A DNA stretch of 64,000 bases from Carya illinoinensis (GCF_018687715.1 NC_056765.1:6374501-6438500); one strand, 5' to 3'. Counted from the stretch's first letter, positions 33,501 to 45,445 are shown. A program made the numbers and translations. The notes: a model not told the origin generated them from the letters alone.

Positions 33501-35417
33501 GCCATAAGAATTGCTAACAGCTGTTCTCATGACCTCCCAGCTTTGTGGCAATTGAGACAGAGCAATCAGTACACGTATTTCATCATCAAATTTAATCCCC
33601 ACTGAAACTAATTGATTGATGATGGTGTTGAACTCATTCAAATGCTGAATAACTGGAGTTCCTTCTGCCATTCTCAACTAGAATAGCTTGTACATCAAAT
33701 GCACTTTGTTATTGGTTGATGGCTGCTGGTACATGTCTGATAGAGCTTTTATCATATCTGCTGTGGTCTTTTCCTTTCCCACAATGTGTGCAACTGATCT
33801 TGACAGTGTTAGTCGAATGACTTCCAACACTTGTCTATCAAGGAAACTCCAATCTTCATCGCTCATGTCATCTGGCTTTCTTCGTAAGAGTGGAAGATAT
33901 AGTTTTTTCCCATAGAGATAATCCTCTATCTGCATTTTCTAGTAGGCAAAGTCTGTACCGTCAAATTTCTCGATACCAGCCCTTTAGCTTCTTCTCCAGC
34001 CATAACTTTACAAATGAATTCAAATTTGAACAAACAAATATCAACGTTGCGTCCGAAACACTCGAATTAGCTGGAAACGAGTCCGAAATCATCAAAATTG
34101 GATCAAAATTGAGTTTAAACAGGCCAAAACAGTTTCGGCCAACCAGAGTGCGACAAGTGGCAGGATGACGTCGGCTCGGCTCAGGAACATGGCTTAGCTC
34201 AGTCACGGCTCGGCTCAGTGGTCTGGCGTGTGGGTCAGAGCGGTCTGGATCGAGTATGGATCCGGATCAGGTTGCAGGATCGGGCTAATCCGTCTTCAAC
34301 CTCAGATTGGCGTGTGCGGCGCGTGTGTGCCTGGGAGGCGCGTCAGGCGTTACTCTTTGGCGCGTTAGTATTACTCCTTGCTTCGTTCGAGACGAAATTT
34401 CCACCAGAATTTTCGTTTCGATCTGAGGAATCTAGTGGTACCTTCAAAACTTGATTTCGATCAAGTTTCAAGAATGAGTTTTTCAAAAATCACAATCGGT
34501 CCTCCAACATGCTCTGATACCAGTTGTTGGGGACTAGACGGAGACAGAGATGATTCTAAATAAAAGGAGAGACGAAATTTAATGTGATTCGACAATTGCC
34601 TACGTCCACAGCTGCTGTAATTTCACTATGAAATAGTTTTTACGAAAAACTCTCTGCTCACCCACTCTATTCTCACTTCTCTGCACCACTCTACACGCAG
34701 CACACACTCACTTATTTTCTCTCTACACTTGTCTGCACTATTCACTCACCTCATCACAACACTTCTATTTATAATAAGGATGGGGAGTCATCGGTGACAG
34801 TCAACTGGAGCAATTAAGAAGGTGCAGCCGCACCTTTTGAATTCGGTGCATTCAGTGCTGAAATTTTCTTCTTCCTTTCGGTGTATTAAATGAGCATAGA
34901 ATTTGGAGTAACCGGTGCATGCAATGCATGACTCACTATTTTGTCTCCATTTGTAACACTAGCCTTCACTGCACTCTTTGTTTTTGGTTCTTGCACAACA
35001 CACTGTGAAAACACTAATCAATAAGTAATCATGTGAAGTCTTTAATGTGGAACTTGTTTATTTATTTTCTTATTTTCACTTTATCCTCATGCATAAAATA
35101 AAACACTAATCAATAAGTAATCATGTGAAGTCTTAGTGTGGAACTTGTTTATTTATTTTCTTATTTTCACTTTATCCTCATGCATAAAATAAAACTTTTG
35201 ACACGGTGGTACCTTTTTTTCATTTTATCAGGTAAATCAAAAGATGATCCTCACATTAACTGCAAGTATTATGTATTGGTTCTTGAAACAACCACTCGAA
35301 GATAGGCCATCTGGAAGTTCAGATAGCGAGAGTGGAAGCCAATCAGAGACAATCTCAAACTCTACAATAGATGACTCTGCTTCTGAGTCATCAATAGAGG
35401 AGAATGTTACCATGTAA
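21524..35417 (+). CDS. Fimbrin (plastin), actin-bundling protein (14 exons)
   Basis: Exons: 21524-21610, 21737-21910, 22569-22810, 22902-23073, 23965-24003, 24208-24276, 24361-24477, 24685-24896, 25207-25362, 25575-25774, 25921-26081, 26942-27038, 29147-29238, 35232-35417. They total 2,004 nt (667 residues), within the range of plant fimbrins. The N-terminus [20 protein letters not shown] is typical of the family. A degenerate EF-hand-like region spans about 25-90. Four calponin-homology domains follow in two tandem actin-binding pairs, marked by [54 protein letters not shown] and [23 protein letters not shown]. The tail is short, acidic and Ser-rich. Fimbrins cross-link actin filaments in the cytoplasm. 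Introns 12 (2.1 kb) and 13 (6.0 kb) are swollen by repeats. The gene is convergent with the RH50-type helicase. The protein appears intact. Confidence 0.94.
27240..28680. repeat. Degenerate, GC-richer repeat block in fimbrin intron 12
   Basis: This block is less AT-rich than the flanking intron. The first part (about 27360-27660) repeats phrases such as AATCTCGAGCCC and AAGGGTAAGC. The second (about 28200-28620) repeats GAGCACCATGGGAGGCAAA and AGCAAAAGTGCT at irregular spacing. No coding frame or ends were found. It may be an old LTR-element remnant or a decayed minisatellite. Confidence 0.5.
29594..30029 (-). repeat. 3' LTR of the degenerate Copia element
   Basis: A 436-bp LTR beginning TGTTGGGGACTAGA and ending GTAACA. 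It shares its general plan and some segments (TTCACTATGAAA, TCTCCAT) with the LTR of the intact element but has diverged strongly elsewhere. Confidence 0.9.
30099..34003 (-). pseudogene. Broken Copia gag-pol polyprotein
   Basis: Collinear with the intact polyprotein at 4718-8599, from the start codon at 34001-34003 to the stop at 30099-30101. Against that copy there is a one-base deletion a few codons after the start (around 33982), an in-frame TAG at 33938-33940, and further frame breaks seen as short separate frames: gag at 33935-33678 and 33677-33261, protease at 33154-32891, integrase at 32693-32454 and 32444-31881, reverse transcriptase at 31649-31377 and 30980-30798, and RNase H at 30767-30252. 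It cannot make a full polyprotein. Confidence 0.92.
33069..33164 (-). repeat. 48-bp tandem duplication over the protease active site
   Basis: Two adjacent 48-bp copies (33069-33116 and 33117-33164) appear identical. Because 48 is a multiple of three, it duplicates 16 residues in frame, so [11 protein letters not shown], including the catalytic Asp, occurs twice in the broken polyprotein. The intact element has a single copy. Confidence 0.9.
34525..34958 (-). repeat. 5' LTR of the degenerate Copia element
   Basis: A 434-bp partner of 29594-30029, followed by the target duplication CTAGC at 34959-34963. Confidence 0.9.
35011..35193. repeat. Tandem duplication, about 92-bp unit, in fimbrin intron 13
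   Basis: The unit starting ACACTAATCAATAAGTAATC at 35011-35102 is repeated at 35103-35193 with only a small indel or substitution (TCTTTAATG against TCTTAGTG). It lies just upstream of the last fimbrin exon and looks recent. Confidence 0.88.
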
Positions 35418-36375
35418 ATATATGTGATGACTGAAACAACCTTTTGCTGAAGTTTTGGGTTACCCCAACCCCCCTACCCTTTCCCATCCCTCTTATCTTT
35501 TGGTTGCTACATGTGATTGAAAAGTTCAGCATTTGCCAATGTAGAAAATATGGCCGTTTTCAACCAAATTTTGCAAAACCAGCTGCTTCTGTGTATAGTG
35601 TTCTTTGACCTGATTCTTACATTTGTTTCAATGAACATTTATTTGCTTAATGGAATTAACTAAGCGATGTTTTGGCTGTACTTGTGATCTTTTGTGGTGG
35701 ATCTTTATTTTGCGGTTGATTCTTTGTTATTGATATTTTATTTTATTTTCTTCCCTGCTCTAAATAAGTAATTAATTAGTCTACATTGTTCATAAGAATG
35801 GATTAAAGAAAAATTATTTACTTGTATCTCTCAGAAATAACGTGAAATTTTATTTATGTCCATCGACTTAAAAATAAAAAAAAAGGCTCAAGATCGAACA
35901 ATTTACTTTTGACTTTTCTTTCAGTCCTAAGCCTTGTGCAACAGGCCAGTAATTCTTCCTGTGCACATGAATCTCCTGCGCCAACTCCAGATGTTGTAAT
36001 TTTCCATCTTGGGTTATGCCATCAAGATGCTTGTATAGCTAACTTGGTTAGCTTTAACCACATAGACTGTTAAAGACGAGCAGAGTAATGCAATATCTCA
36101 CATTCTTTTTCTTTTCCTCTTCGTTTTAAAGAATATCCGATAGCAACTTTGTAAAATAATGCCTAGCTGAGAGAACAAGCTCGAAATATATATGAGAAAT
36201 TCAAAACCGTGTTTCCCACAGTATTCTGGGCTCAACATCATTCTCTGATATCTATCTAAAACATTGCATGGGCTTGCTTCTACAGTAAGATCATTAAAGT
36301 CACCAGCTATTCAATGTCAGAGTCGCCTTTTGCATCAGTACCCGTTCAACAAGCAGCTTTCTCATTCATCAGCTA
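35418..36375. other. Convergent intergenic region between fimbrin and the helicase gene
   Basis: It holds the fimbrin 3' UTR and the helicase 3' UTR. About 960 bp separate the two stop codons. No other feature was recognised. Confidence 0.6.
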
Positions 36376-39300
36376 CTATGCACATGGCAGGTCGTGCAAT
36401 GGGTGACCCTTTTGGTTTCTTGCCATTATATTTCGTGCAAGGGAGACTTGCTTTCCAACCACGAAGACAAATGCCTTACCCTTCCCACTGGCACCTCTAG
36501 CAGTTCTTCCAACGCGACGCACATATTCACTAGGATCACGTGGGAAGTCGAAGAGTACAACATGATCCACCCCAGTAAAGTCAATTCCACGTGATGCTCT
36601 GTGGAAATTGTCAGATGCATCAAAATTGCTACGATATGACTTCCATCTTATAGGAAGGTTAGTAACATGACCCTAGTAGTGGTGCCATGGAGGTAGAATA
36701 CAGGTAAATATGCATAAAAGGCAAATAAATTACCTATCAGTGCAAACCAAAAACTGAGAGACTTTATCTGTCTGATTACGGGTGAACTCCTTGAAATTTG
36801 CAAGCCTTGATTCTTGTTCCACAGCAGCATGGAAGGGTAGAACTTGGACGCGAGTCCCTTTTCTGTCAAGACGCTTTAATGCATTCTCAACTTTTCTACA
36901 TGTCTCAATCTGTAAATTGAGAAGGTATAAGCTAGCATAAATCATACGGGTTTAAAAAGTTATGAAGACCATGTTACAGAATTAATCCATTCTAAAAACT
37001 CTTACACAATGTTTTCTTGATAGATGTTGGTCGAGCAAGAAACTAAGCATTTAGCAAAAAGTACAGTGAGGTGCAAGCCAACTATACTGGAATTATACAA
37101 GAGAGCCCTCAAAACATAAGAGATCAAACGTACCTTGTTACAGAAAACAATTGTTTTGGAAACTGGGCTTTCCTCCACCAGCTGCAGAAGAGCAGATTTC
37201 TTATTCAAAAAAGCAGTTTCTGGAGTTTTCTCAATCTCATCTTGTCCGCTGCAGTCTACAAGAACCTGGACATGCAACCTAATAATTATTATTCATTGTC
37301 AGCTGGTTTAAAATCCCTTTATCATTCAATGCTTACATCTTCATATATTTGGTGCATGAAGAAGTGATTTGTGCATGCTGCTCATTCTAGGACTCATCTG
37401 AATTTTACCTGAACACCCATGCTGACAACAGAATAATAGCTTGGACTCCTCATCATATTCTTAATATTATTTAACCAATCTTCTTTGAACTGATTATGTA
37501 TGTATGATAGCTATCCAAATTTTTATGGCAAGCAGAAGATTTTACTGGTCTGTAAAATATGGACCAGCAGGAATGAAAGTAAATTCCTGATCTTCATACA
37601 TATTGATCTTCAAGCAATATGTATGAAAAGTGTTCTACAGACACTTTGCATCAGGATATTTCGGTTCTGAAAATGATTATATAATATTTTTGAGAAAGGT
37701 CTTGGAAGAGATCCCATGTTTCATGACTTCAGGGAAAGCTGAAAACTCATTTATACAAGCAAACGTGATAATAATGTCAACAAGGAAGAATGGTGGTGGT
37801 TTGAATAATGCATCCCAAATCCTATTCAAATATCCCTTTTTCAACAGATCACAGTGAATTTTTTAGATGTAATCAATATTAGGTTCAATGCTTGCAAGGC
37901 TTCAGATGTAACCGAACAAACTTGCTAATTGTTAGGTTCAATGCTTACGAGGCTTCAGATGTAGCCATGTAGGATGACAGAGATGAGATGGGAAGAATGT
38001 TATTTTGTTTTCTTCTCTTCTTGTTATTCTTTTGTTTCCACGAATTCTGTTTTAAAGAACTCCGTTGTTTAAACAATTTTTTTTTTTTTTTGATAAGCCC
38101 GTTGTTTAAACAATTACAAGTAGTTCATGCAATATGTAATGCATTTGAGTGATGAAAATGGATGAAGGACAAAATTGACCACAATCTGAGACTTTAAGGT
38201 TCACGCTGCTCAAATTAGGACTAGAGGGACCAAATTGACAACCTACCTAAACTTGGCGGAAACCAAACTAAGTCTAGCCTAAAAAAAAAAAAAAAAAAAC
38301 AAAAGGGAGAAAACACTTGAAACCAACCTCTTCAAGGCCAGGGCTTACACGATGCATACCAGGCCCCATGATCACTTCACAATCAGGAAATATTTCAACT
38401 AGTTTGTTGTATGTATCTCTTGGCAAAGTTGCAGTCACAAATAGATATTGTGCGGTAACAGGTGAAGAATCTATCAAACTTTTCAATGCTACTTCAAAAT
38501 CCTCATCATTAAAGAGTATGTCGACCTCATCCAACACAGCACTGCAACACATAGTTTCAATTATTTTTAGCGGTGGCTCAATATCTCGTAAAAATAGCTG
38601 TGCCATGCAAGTAGATTTAACACACAGCAAGACTAAAATGGGCTGGTAAAGACCATTTGAAAGGTCACAAGTCGGAGTTCCCATCAAACAAATATGTTGC
38701 AGTTTGTAAAATTGCAAAATAGTTATCGTACAAATGTGTTGCTAATCAAATGAAAACTTGGTTACCTTCTTAGGTTTATTAACTGCAAGAAGCCTTCTTT
38801 AATCAGAAACATAAAACGACCAGGTGTTGCAATTAGAACATCAACACCCTGTTTTAGATTTTCCAATTGAGTTCTCTGTCGAAAACCACCCGTCACAACC
38901 ATAGATTTGAATGGAACCCCAGATTTTGAGATTGCTCTGCAATTATGCAAAACCTGCAGAAGTTCTCATCAAATTAAAAGGTTAACATCTTGAGAGGGAT
39001 GAATGAGAACAAGAGTATAATTTGAAGGAAGTGATTACAGCAATGAAAGTTTCATATTAAAAAAAGTGAAGGGTCCATACAAATCAGAAGTTCTCAAAAT
39101 TAGGGTGTGTATTATATATATATACATTTTATAAGTAAAAAAAAAAAAAATCAAGGTGTATATATATATATTTATAAGTACTAAGAAAACTTTATTGACA
39201 AATAATAGGTATAGCCAAGTGCACATGGTGGATATTATAAATACACTGCTAAAGAATGTAATTAGAGAGTCTACATCATCAAACCAATATGTTGACACAT

Positions 39301-42300
39301 TTACAACCAAGTACCATTGCATTTCACAGTTATATTGCATCTGGATACTTATACCAAATGATTTCTCTGAGTATATCTCAATAAAGGACGAAATCCACTG
39401 TCTTGAAAAAAAAAAAAAAACCCAAATATCTTTTGGTCCCTATATCTTCATGACCTCCAGATCACAATTCTGCCCTACCTAGGGCAATTTTTCCTCGTTT
39501 TTGGTAAGTACCAGGCATTCAATCAACAAATATTATACAGACAACTTTTGTAGCTTCTTCATCCCATGTGCTGTGTTTCTCACTCATCCAAGCAGTCCTA
39601 TCAACTTTAACTAAACCTCCTATTCACTTATTTATTGGAGAAGATAAATACCCCAATAAGTCCAAGAATAAAAGCTTCAAGAAAGGCCAATGAGATTGTA
39701 AATATATCTAGCATTTAACAAAGTTAAATTTCTGTTCTGTTTCATGTCTATAAACTTACAATTTGCGTGCTTCTATCCTTCAAGATTTTGTCAGACTTCT
39801 ACAATAACAAAAGTTATGCTGATGTTCTGGTTTTGCTTCTATAAACTTACAATTTGCAAGTCTCTTTCCTTCGGGATTAAGTATATTGTCAGCCAGTAAT
39901 GTTCCAGTGGTCCACAAGATTGTGGAAGTGAATACAACTTTTTTTTTTGATTGGTAAACAAATTTTTATTGATCAAAAGAAGGCAAAAGCCCAAGTATAT
40001 GGGACATATACAAGAGCAGTGCCTAGGCTTGCTAATTTATAGATACAAGGAAATCACGGCAACTAAAAAGGTGCAACAACGAAAAAAATTTCATGTGCAA
40101 CATGTAGCAATGCATCTTTCTTCCACCGGGAGACAAGGTCAAACAAATTGAAGAAATGGCAAGAAACCATGAAATAGTTGGTCAGCAGCCACTAAACAAC
40201 AATGTGCAGAAATTAAGAAGGAAAAAAAACTAAACAACTTATGAAAATTAATAAAGCAAAAATGATACAGCAAAGCAGTATGCTGACATGAGTTGAGCAC
40301 AATAGCACCTGACCTGGGAAGCCAACTCGGCAGTTGGTACGATGATAACAACTCGAGGACTTTGTGACGAGGTTTTGCTAAGTTCTTGAAGTTCTTCTTG
40401 CCTCAAACGCTGAATTATTGGTGCAAGATAAGCCAATGTCTTTCCCGACCCACTTTGGTCAGCTATGATACAGCTATTTCCCTCAATAACGAATGGAAAT
40501 GCCATGGCCTGTTTTTTAAAATGTTACCCATGGGTATAAGTTGTGTTCAACATTAAGGTTAATAGGCTTCTTTATACAATTATGAGGTTTAGCAGATAAG
40601 AAAACTTGATTTAGGCTACACCTTTTGTATAGTTTGAATGATAGATCATAGTCCACCATATTAAAATGTCATATACAACTCAATTCAACTCAGCTCTTAC
40701 ATATGTTTTAGGAAACTTGTGCATTAACAATAATAGGAACTAGGGTAACAAACTAAATGTAAGGTACCCAGTTGCTTGAATCAAAAGCAAAAGGTTGTCA
40801 AGATAACACAGGTATGCTTTTCAATCCAAATGGATGCAAGATGTCTCACGTGACGGCATCCCCGAAACTGGAATGCAATATGCTCATCAGCACATGTATC
40901 AGCATTCAACACAGTAAACAAGCGGTAAAACTGTTGGTGTAACACCCCTGTCCCACATTGGGAATATGAATAACTCACAGAGATGGGTAGGTCATAATGG
41001 TATTCACGGGTGTTAAAGAGAGGGGTGATGGTTTCCTTCTGTTATTTTACCCTCTGGAAAGGGTGGGGAAAAGAGAGGGGTGATAGTTTCCCATTGGAAG
41101 GGGATAGTTTTTACTGAGTATTGAAGTACAAGGTGGGAGACACCCTATCCAAAACTACAACCACCAAAATTGTGGAAGATCCAGGTAGATCACAAAACTA
41201 ATACATAGAGCAGATCATTGACAATAAACTATTAGGTTTGCAGGCAAACATTATGAATTGAAAAATCTGGGATCTGATGGGACCCAATTGAGGGCCCGGA
41301 CAATTTTTAATGAAAATAATTTACACATTTTATATCATATGATATTTAATTCAATCAAAAAGATGTTGTGATGTTGAGATACCTGTATATGTGAAGGGCG
41401 CGAGTAACGTAACCCTCTTAAAGATTCAATCATAAATTCACTGCAGCCCAATTCTCCAAATGATTTTTTACTGAAAAAGTCTACCCTGTCAGTAGACAAT
41501 TTCCTCATTCGCTTTAGAATGTCTTCAGATTGATAGTCATATTTGGACCCTCCACTGCCCCAACCTCTTAGGTTCCGAGCAGAACCTCTTGGCACTGAAA
41601 TATCTGATATCCGAGTTTTAGTATCTGATTTGTTAGGTTTACCCGGTGTGTTTAGATTCTCTAAGTGTGGTTCAAAACCATGTTTTGGAGAAAGATCAAA
41701 ATTGTCTGCTGTCCCTCTTATTTGCATCATGTCACTGGTTTCTTGGGATTGGGAGGCTCCTGGAACTCTTCCTCTATTTCTGAAGGCGATTTCTTTATTC
41801 TTTCTCCCAATACGTTCCTGTTTAGGATGTGAAATGACATGCTTACCAAATGACCTATCTTCTACAAAGATTTTGTCGTCATTTTCTGTCACATCTTGCT
41901 TTATCTGAGAAGTATTTTTTACTAGAGCTCGCACTCTCTGTGCTTTTAATCTTCCAAAATTTGCAGCAAAACCCCTGGCACGTGCTGTTAAGGAATCATT
42001 AGTTATAATAGCTGTGACACGATGGGTGTAAAACCTAAGAAACAATCTGAAAATCATATCAAACAAATAAATGGTGATTTTAAAGGAAATTATAGGATTT
42101 ATTCCACAAATATCAATATGGTACATGTCGGGGGACAACCTACAGGTATGAGGTCAAAAGATGAATTATTTCAAAATGAGAAATTTGGAACACAAGACCA
42201 ATAAGTTCAATTCATTTTGCAACCAAATGCAACAAATGATTTCAATCAGGACAAAAGTCAAAACTACATAGAAGCCCTCTTCTTCACAGCTCACACAGTG

Positions 42301-43308
42301 CATCTGTGCCCAAGTAACGCTAGTCACCACCCAGTAGTCTCATGATTTGCTTGTTTATCTGATCCACAAATGTTTTCCTTGGCAAATAGAATGAGAGAAA
42401 ATTTAGACCTCACTTTTAATTACTAAAGCTTTATTAAGAATTAGCTCTTCATCTCAGCATTTTTCTTTAAAGCTAGAAAGGCATGCCCATGACATTGGAA
42501 ATAAATACACGCCTCTAGAAAGTTTGAACAAGAGTAACCATGGGATGCTGACAGATGTTAATCGTTTATGCAGGATGATGCAATTTTTTTTTCCAAAAAA
42601 ATGAGAATTCAGTATCTAAATAAGTTCCATTGGGCTCTGTTCAAATAAGATCAATTCAACTCAATTGCCAACATATGAAGTAATTTTACATGAAAGTACA
42701 AGTTGAGGATACAAACTAGTTTTATGCGTTCTAACGTGGGGGCCTTGTCGGCCTGGGCATAAATTGACCTAATCTAGGTCGGGGTTAAATGTTTAAGAAT
42801 ACTATTCTGTGTCATAACTATTATACCCACGTTTTGAAAATAAAGAAAGTGTAAGGAGCAAGAAATTGAATCATAGAGCAGAATTCAGGAGAAAACAGGG
42901 CAAACAAAGAACACCTTCATTAGCAGTATTACTATTGATGGAAGCCTCCGTATTTTTGGCATCATTTAAATTATTGTACCGCTCGTTTTGGTTTGAAATG
43001 GGAACCGTGGTGGGAGCAGTGGAGGGGTTCCAAGAGAGAACGTCCTTGGAAGGAATAGGAGACTCATGATGATGATCATCATCGCTTCCTCCCCAAACAA
43101 TGAACTTTTCGCCGGTGTCATCATCAGTCAGCTGATAAGCTCCAGGATTTTCCATCGGTGTGCGCTTATACCCAGCTCTAACAACCAATCTGAACCCGCT
43201 CTCATGGCGGTTGGGGGATGACTTCCAGTTCGTTTCAAGGAATCTGAATTTAGGTTTGTGGCTCAAGTGTACAGTTACTGGAGTTGGAGGAGTTTTTGCC
43301 AGCAGCAT
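36376..43308 (-). CDS. RH50: DEAD-box ATP-dependent RNA helicase, RH50-like, organelle-targeted (8 exons)
   Basis: Exons in gene order: 43308-42915, 41984-41383 (or from 42011), 40508-40314, 38953-38766, 38541-38328, 37265-37134, 36909-36734, 36598-36376. They total 2,124 nt (707 residues; 716 with the longer exon 2). The N-terminus is basic and Ser/Thr-rich, a likely plastid transit peptide, followed by [21 protein letters not shown], which I associate with RH50. Helicase motifs in order: a Q-motif region ([14 protein letters not shown]), ADQSGSGKT (motif I), PTAELASQ (Ia), TPGR (Ib), DEVD (II), VTAT (III), VFCNK (IV), SRGIDF (V) and RRVGRTARG (VI). DEVD in place of DEAD and TAT in place of SAT are the odd points. 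RH50 is linked to plastid rRNA maturation in Arabidopsis. Assignment to RH50 rather than a close paralogue is by memory of the family. Confidence 0.88.
38062..38115 (-). repeat. Tiny poly(A) insertion with a 17-bp target duplication (minus orientation)
   Basis: CCGTTGTTTAAACAATT occurs perfectly at 38062-38078 and 38099-38115. The 20-base insert reads, on the minus strand, GCTTATC followed by A's, like the last bases of a plant L1 LINE plus its tail. It lies in helicase intron 5. Confidence 0.7.
39937..40140 (-). repeat. Probable LINE 3' fragment in a helicase intron
   Basis: A T-run at 39940-39949 is followed by sequence (GATTGGTAAACAAATTTTTA, then CCCAAGTATATGGGACATAT) of the kind found at 3' ends of LINE-type repeats in trees. 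On the minus strand it would end in poly(A). No target duplication was found and the inner end is unclear. Confidence 0.4.
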
Positions 43309-43885
43309 TTCCTTTATGCTTCTCTTGAATATATCTCAATGAAAGATTATAACCAAGTTTTTCAAGATATTTCTACGAAAGAGAAGACCCAGAAAAAAAA
43401 TTAAGAAAATATATCAGAAGAAAGTGCAATGGTTGAAGCAAATTTCATATTTGCATATCTCATTGAAGTACAAAATAGAGAAGAACCAATTCATTCCCCC
43501 ATCGTCCTGAGGAAAAGATAAACAAAATTTAAACAAAAAAAAAAAAACCAGAAAAGCATTCATACAGTAACCCAGTTTGCAAATATGCGTTTTCTAAGCA
43601 AAGGGTGTGAGAAACTTAATACCTTCTTTCTAACGTACGAAAATGGTGGACGTGCGAGTGTTCTGCCGCGTCTGGCTTTAACTCGATTGTTTACAACAGA
43701 TAACACAGAAAAAGATCAACGTGAAAAAATGGGCCTGGGCTTCATTTAACTTAGAGAGCCGCCACAAGGCCCACAACCCACAAACTTTGGGCTCAATTTG
43801 TGGAGATAAAACTTTTTAGTTTAATTTTATTTTAAATTAAAAAAAGTCTGGATAAATTTTTAAAAAAATATCTAAAATTTTTAAA

Positions 43886-44091
43886 GAGAAATGATAGTTG
43901 TAATCATAAGTATGTAAATGTCATAGAATCAATTTGAAAAAAGTGAATAAAAACGGGATCTACATAAAAATAAATTATTTTTTTAATTGTAGACCTTATT
44001 TTTTTTTTCAAAACGACTATATAAGATCCAACTCTTTTTCAAAGTGACTACACGGTATTTGTGCATTTCACGACTATACATAACATTACTC
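43886..44091. mobile_element. 206-bp MITE with a 9-bp target duplication
   Basis: Its ends read GAGAAATGATAG and, from the other side, GAGTAATGTTATG. The 9-bp direct repeat ATTTTTAAA flanks it at 43877-43885 and 44092-44100. The body is an imperfect palindrome. GA-starting ends and a 9-bp duplication suggest a Mutator-type MITE. Confidence 0.65.
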
Positions 44092-45047
44092 ATTTTTAAA
44101 ATGAGGATTAAGATTTAAACTATAAGCCCAACGTTAAAGGCTCGAAAAATATTATTGGTCTCACTTTATATGTTTTTTTTTCTCTTTTTAGATCTTAAAA
44201 TTTGAATAAAAACTCTATAAGATCTTGATTTGAAAGTACGAAAATAATCATTTGAGCCAAATCTCCAAATGTACACAAAAATCCATTTATATTAATTTAG
44301 GGGATAAGGAGACGGTGTTGATGCACTAGTGAGATTACTCGAAATTATGAAAATTTTCAATTTGATCAAACCCACATAAAAGCATGGTCATGGAAACTTG
44401 AGTAGCTTTCTGAGTTTTCTAGTTGTGATATAGCAAGGACATTAGGAGATGTGAGTCAAACATTGATATATGGGGAGAAAGATCCTACACTTTGAGAAGA
44501 GGAAATTGGTGGAAAGGGCGAGGTGTTGTTTATTAGCCCTAGTCGTGCATGTGTTTATAGGATAAAAGAGCCAACCTAAATAAATATAAAAGAAAACTTT
44601 ATCACATAAAAGTAAACTCACAAACTGACATAACTTGATATAGTACGTTAAATTGTAAAACTATTTTATTGTAAAGTAGATCTAAGGTATCATATGAAAT
44701 TATATAAGTTTGTGGGTGGTGATTTAATACTTAATTTAGTCAAAAAAATGCTTTATTATAATATACCCTAGCTCCTTTACTTGTGCAATTTTTCTTCTAG
44801 TCAAAAGGTGGTGATTCTTACAATCTGTGAGGTTTAAAACAAGGAAGAGCTTCTAGATTGGGTAGTTCACAATGGAGAAAGCATGGTGGATGATGGTGAT
44901 GAACAGTTTTGATCTTTGAAATAATCTTGATAGAGATTATATGAGATGCTTATCAAGATTTGACTTGTCACTTCAATTCCAATAAGTCAGTAGAAAGTCA
45001 GAGTATATTAGTGATAGACAAAAAGAAATATTGCCCTGTTTGGTTGT

Positions 45048-45435
45048 TGAACTCAGTTTAATTTAATTTTAAACTGAATCTAACATCCATCTAGGTTTTA
45101 AATTACTAAACTCATTTCAACTCAAAACTTCCTTACACGTAGGACCCACAATCTTTTTCAACTCAATGCATCTTTATAGGTGGGGCCCACAAATTTTTTC
45201 AATTTTTTATAAGTAGTACTAAACTTATCTTAACATCTAAATATATTTAAACTCATTTTAAATGGGTCTCACATAACTCACTCCGTCAACTCAACTTACT
45301 AGTATTCATAAAGAACTTAACTCAACATCCAAATGCATTTAAACTCATTTTAGATGGATCTCATATAACTCACTCCATCAACTCAACTTACTACTATTCA
45401 TAAAGAACTCAGCTCAACATCCAAACACAACCTAA
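45048..45435. mobile_element. MITE-like palindromic element with an internal tandem duplication
   Basis: The left end GTTTGGTTGTTGAACTCAG and the right end CTCAGCTCAACATCCAAACA are inverted relatives. Between them a unit of about 90 bp (ATTTAAACTCATTTTA to ATTCATAAAGAAC) is tandemly duplicated, at about 45240-45312 and 45330-45408. Exact ends and a target duplication could not be fixed. Confidence 0.55.
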
Positions 45436-45445
45436 GAAAATAGGC

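Larger units (their letters stand above)
29594..34958 (-). mobile_element. Degenerate Copia retrotransposon inside fimbrin intron 13
   Basis: A 5,365-bp relative of the 4.3-9.8-kb element, in the same orientation and antisense to fimbrin. LTRs are 29594-30029 (436 bp) and 34525-34958 (434 bp), with the target duplication CTAGC at 29589-29593 and 34959-34963. The LTRs differ at roughly one base in twenty over the part I compared, so it is clearly older. The primer-binding site (about 34511-34522) and polypurine tract (30030-30040) survive, but the coding region is broken. It adds about 5.4 kb to the last fimbrin intron. Confidence 0.94.
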
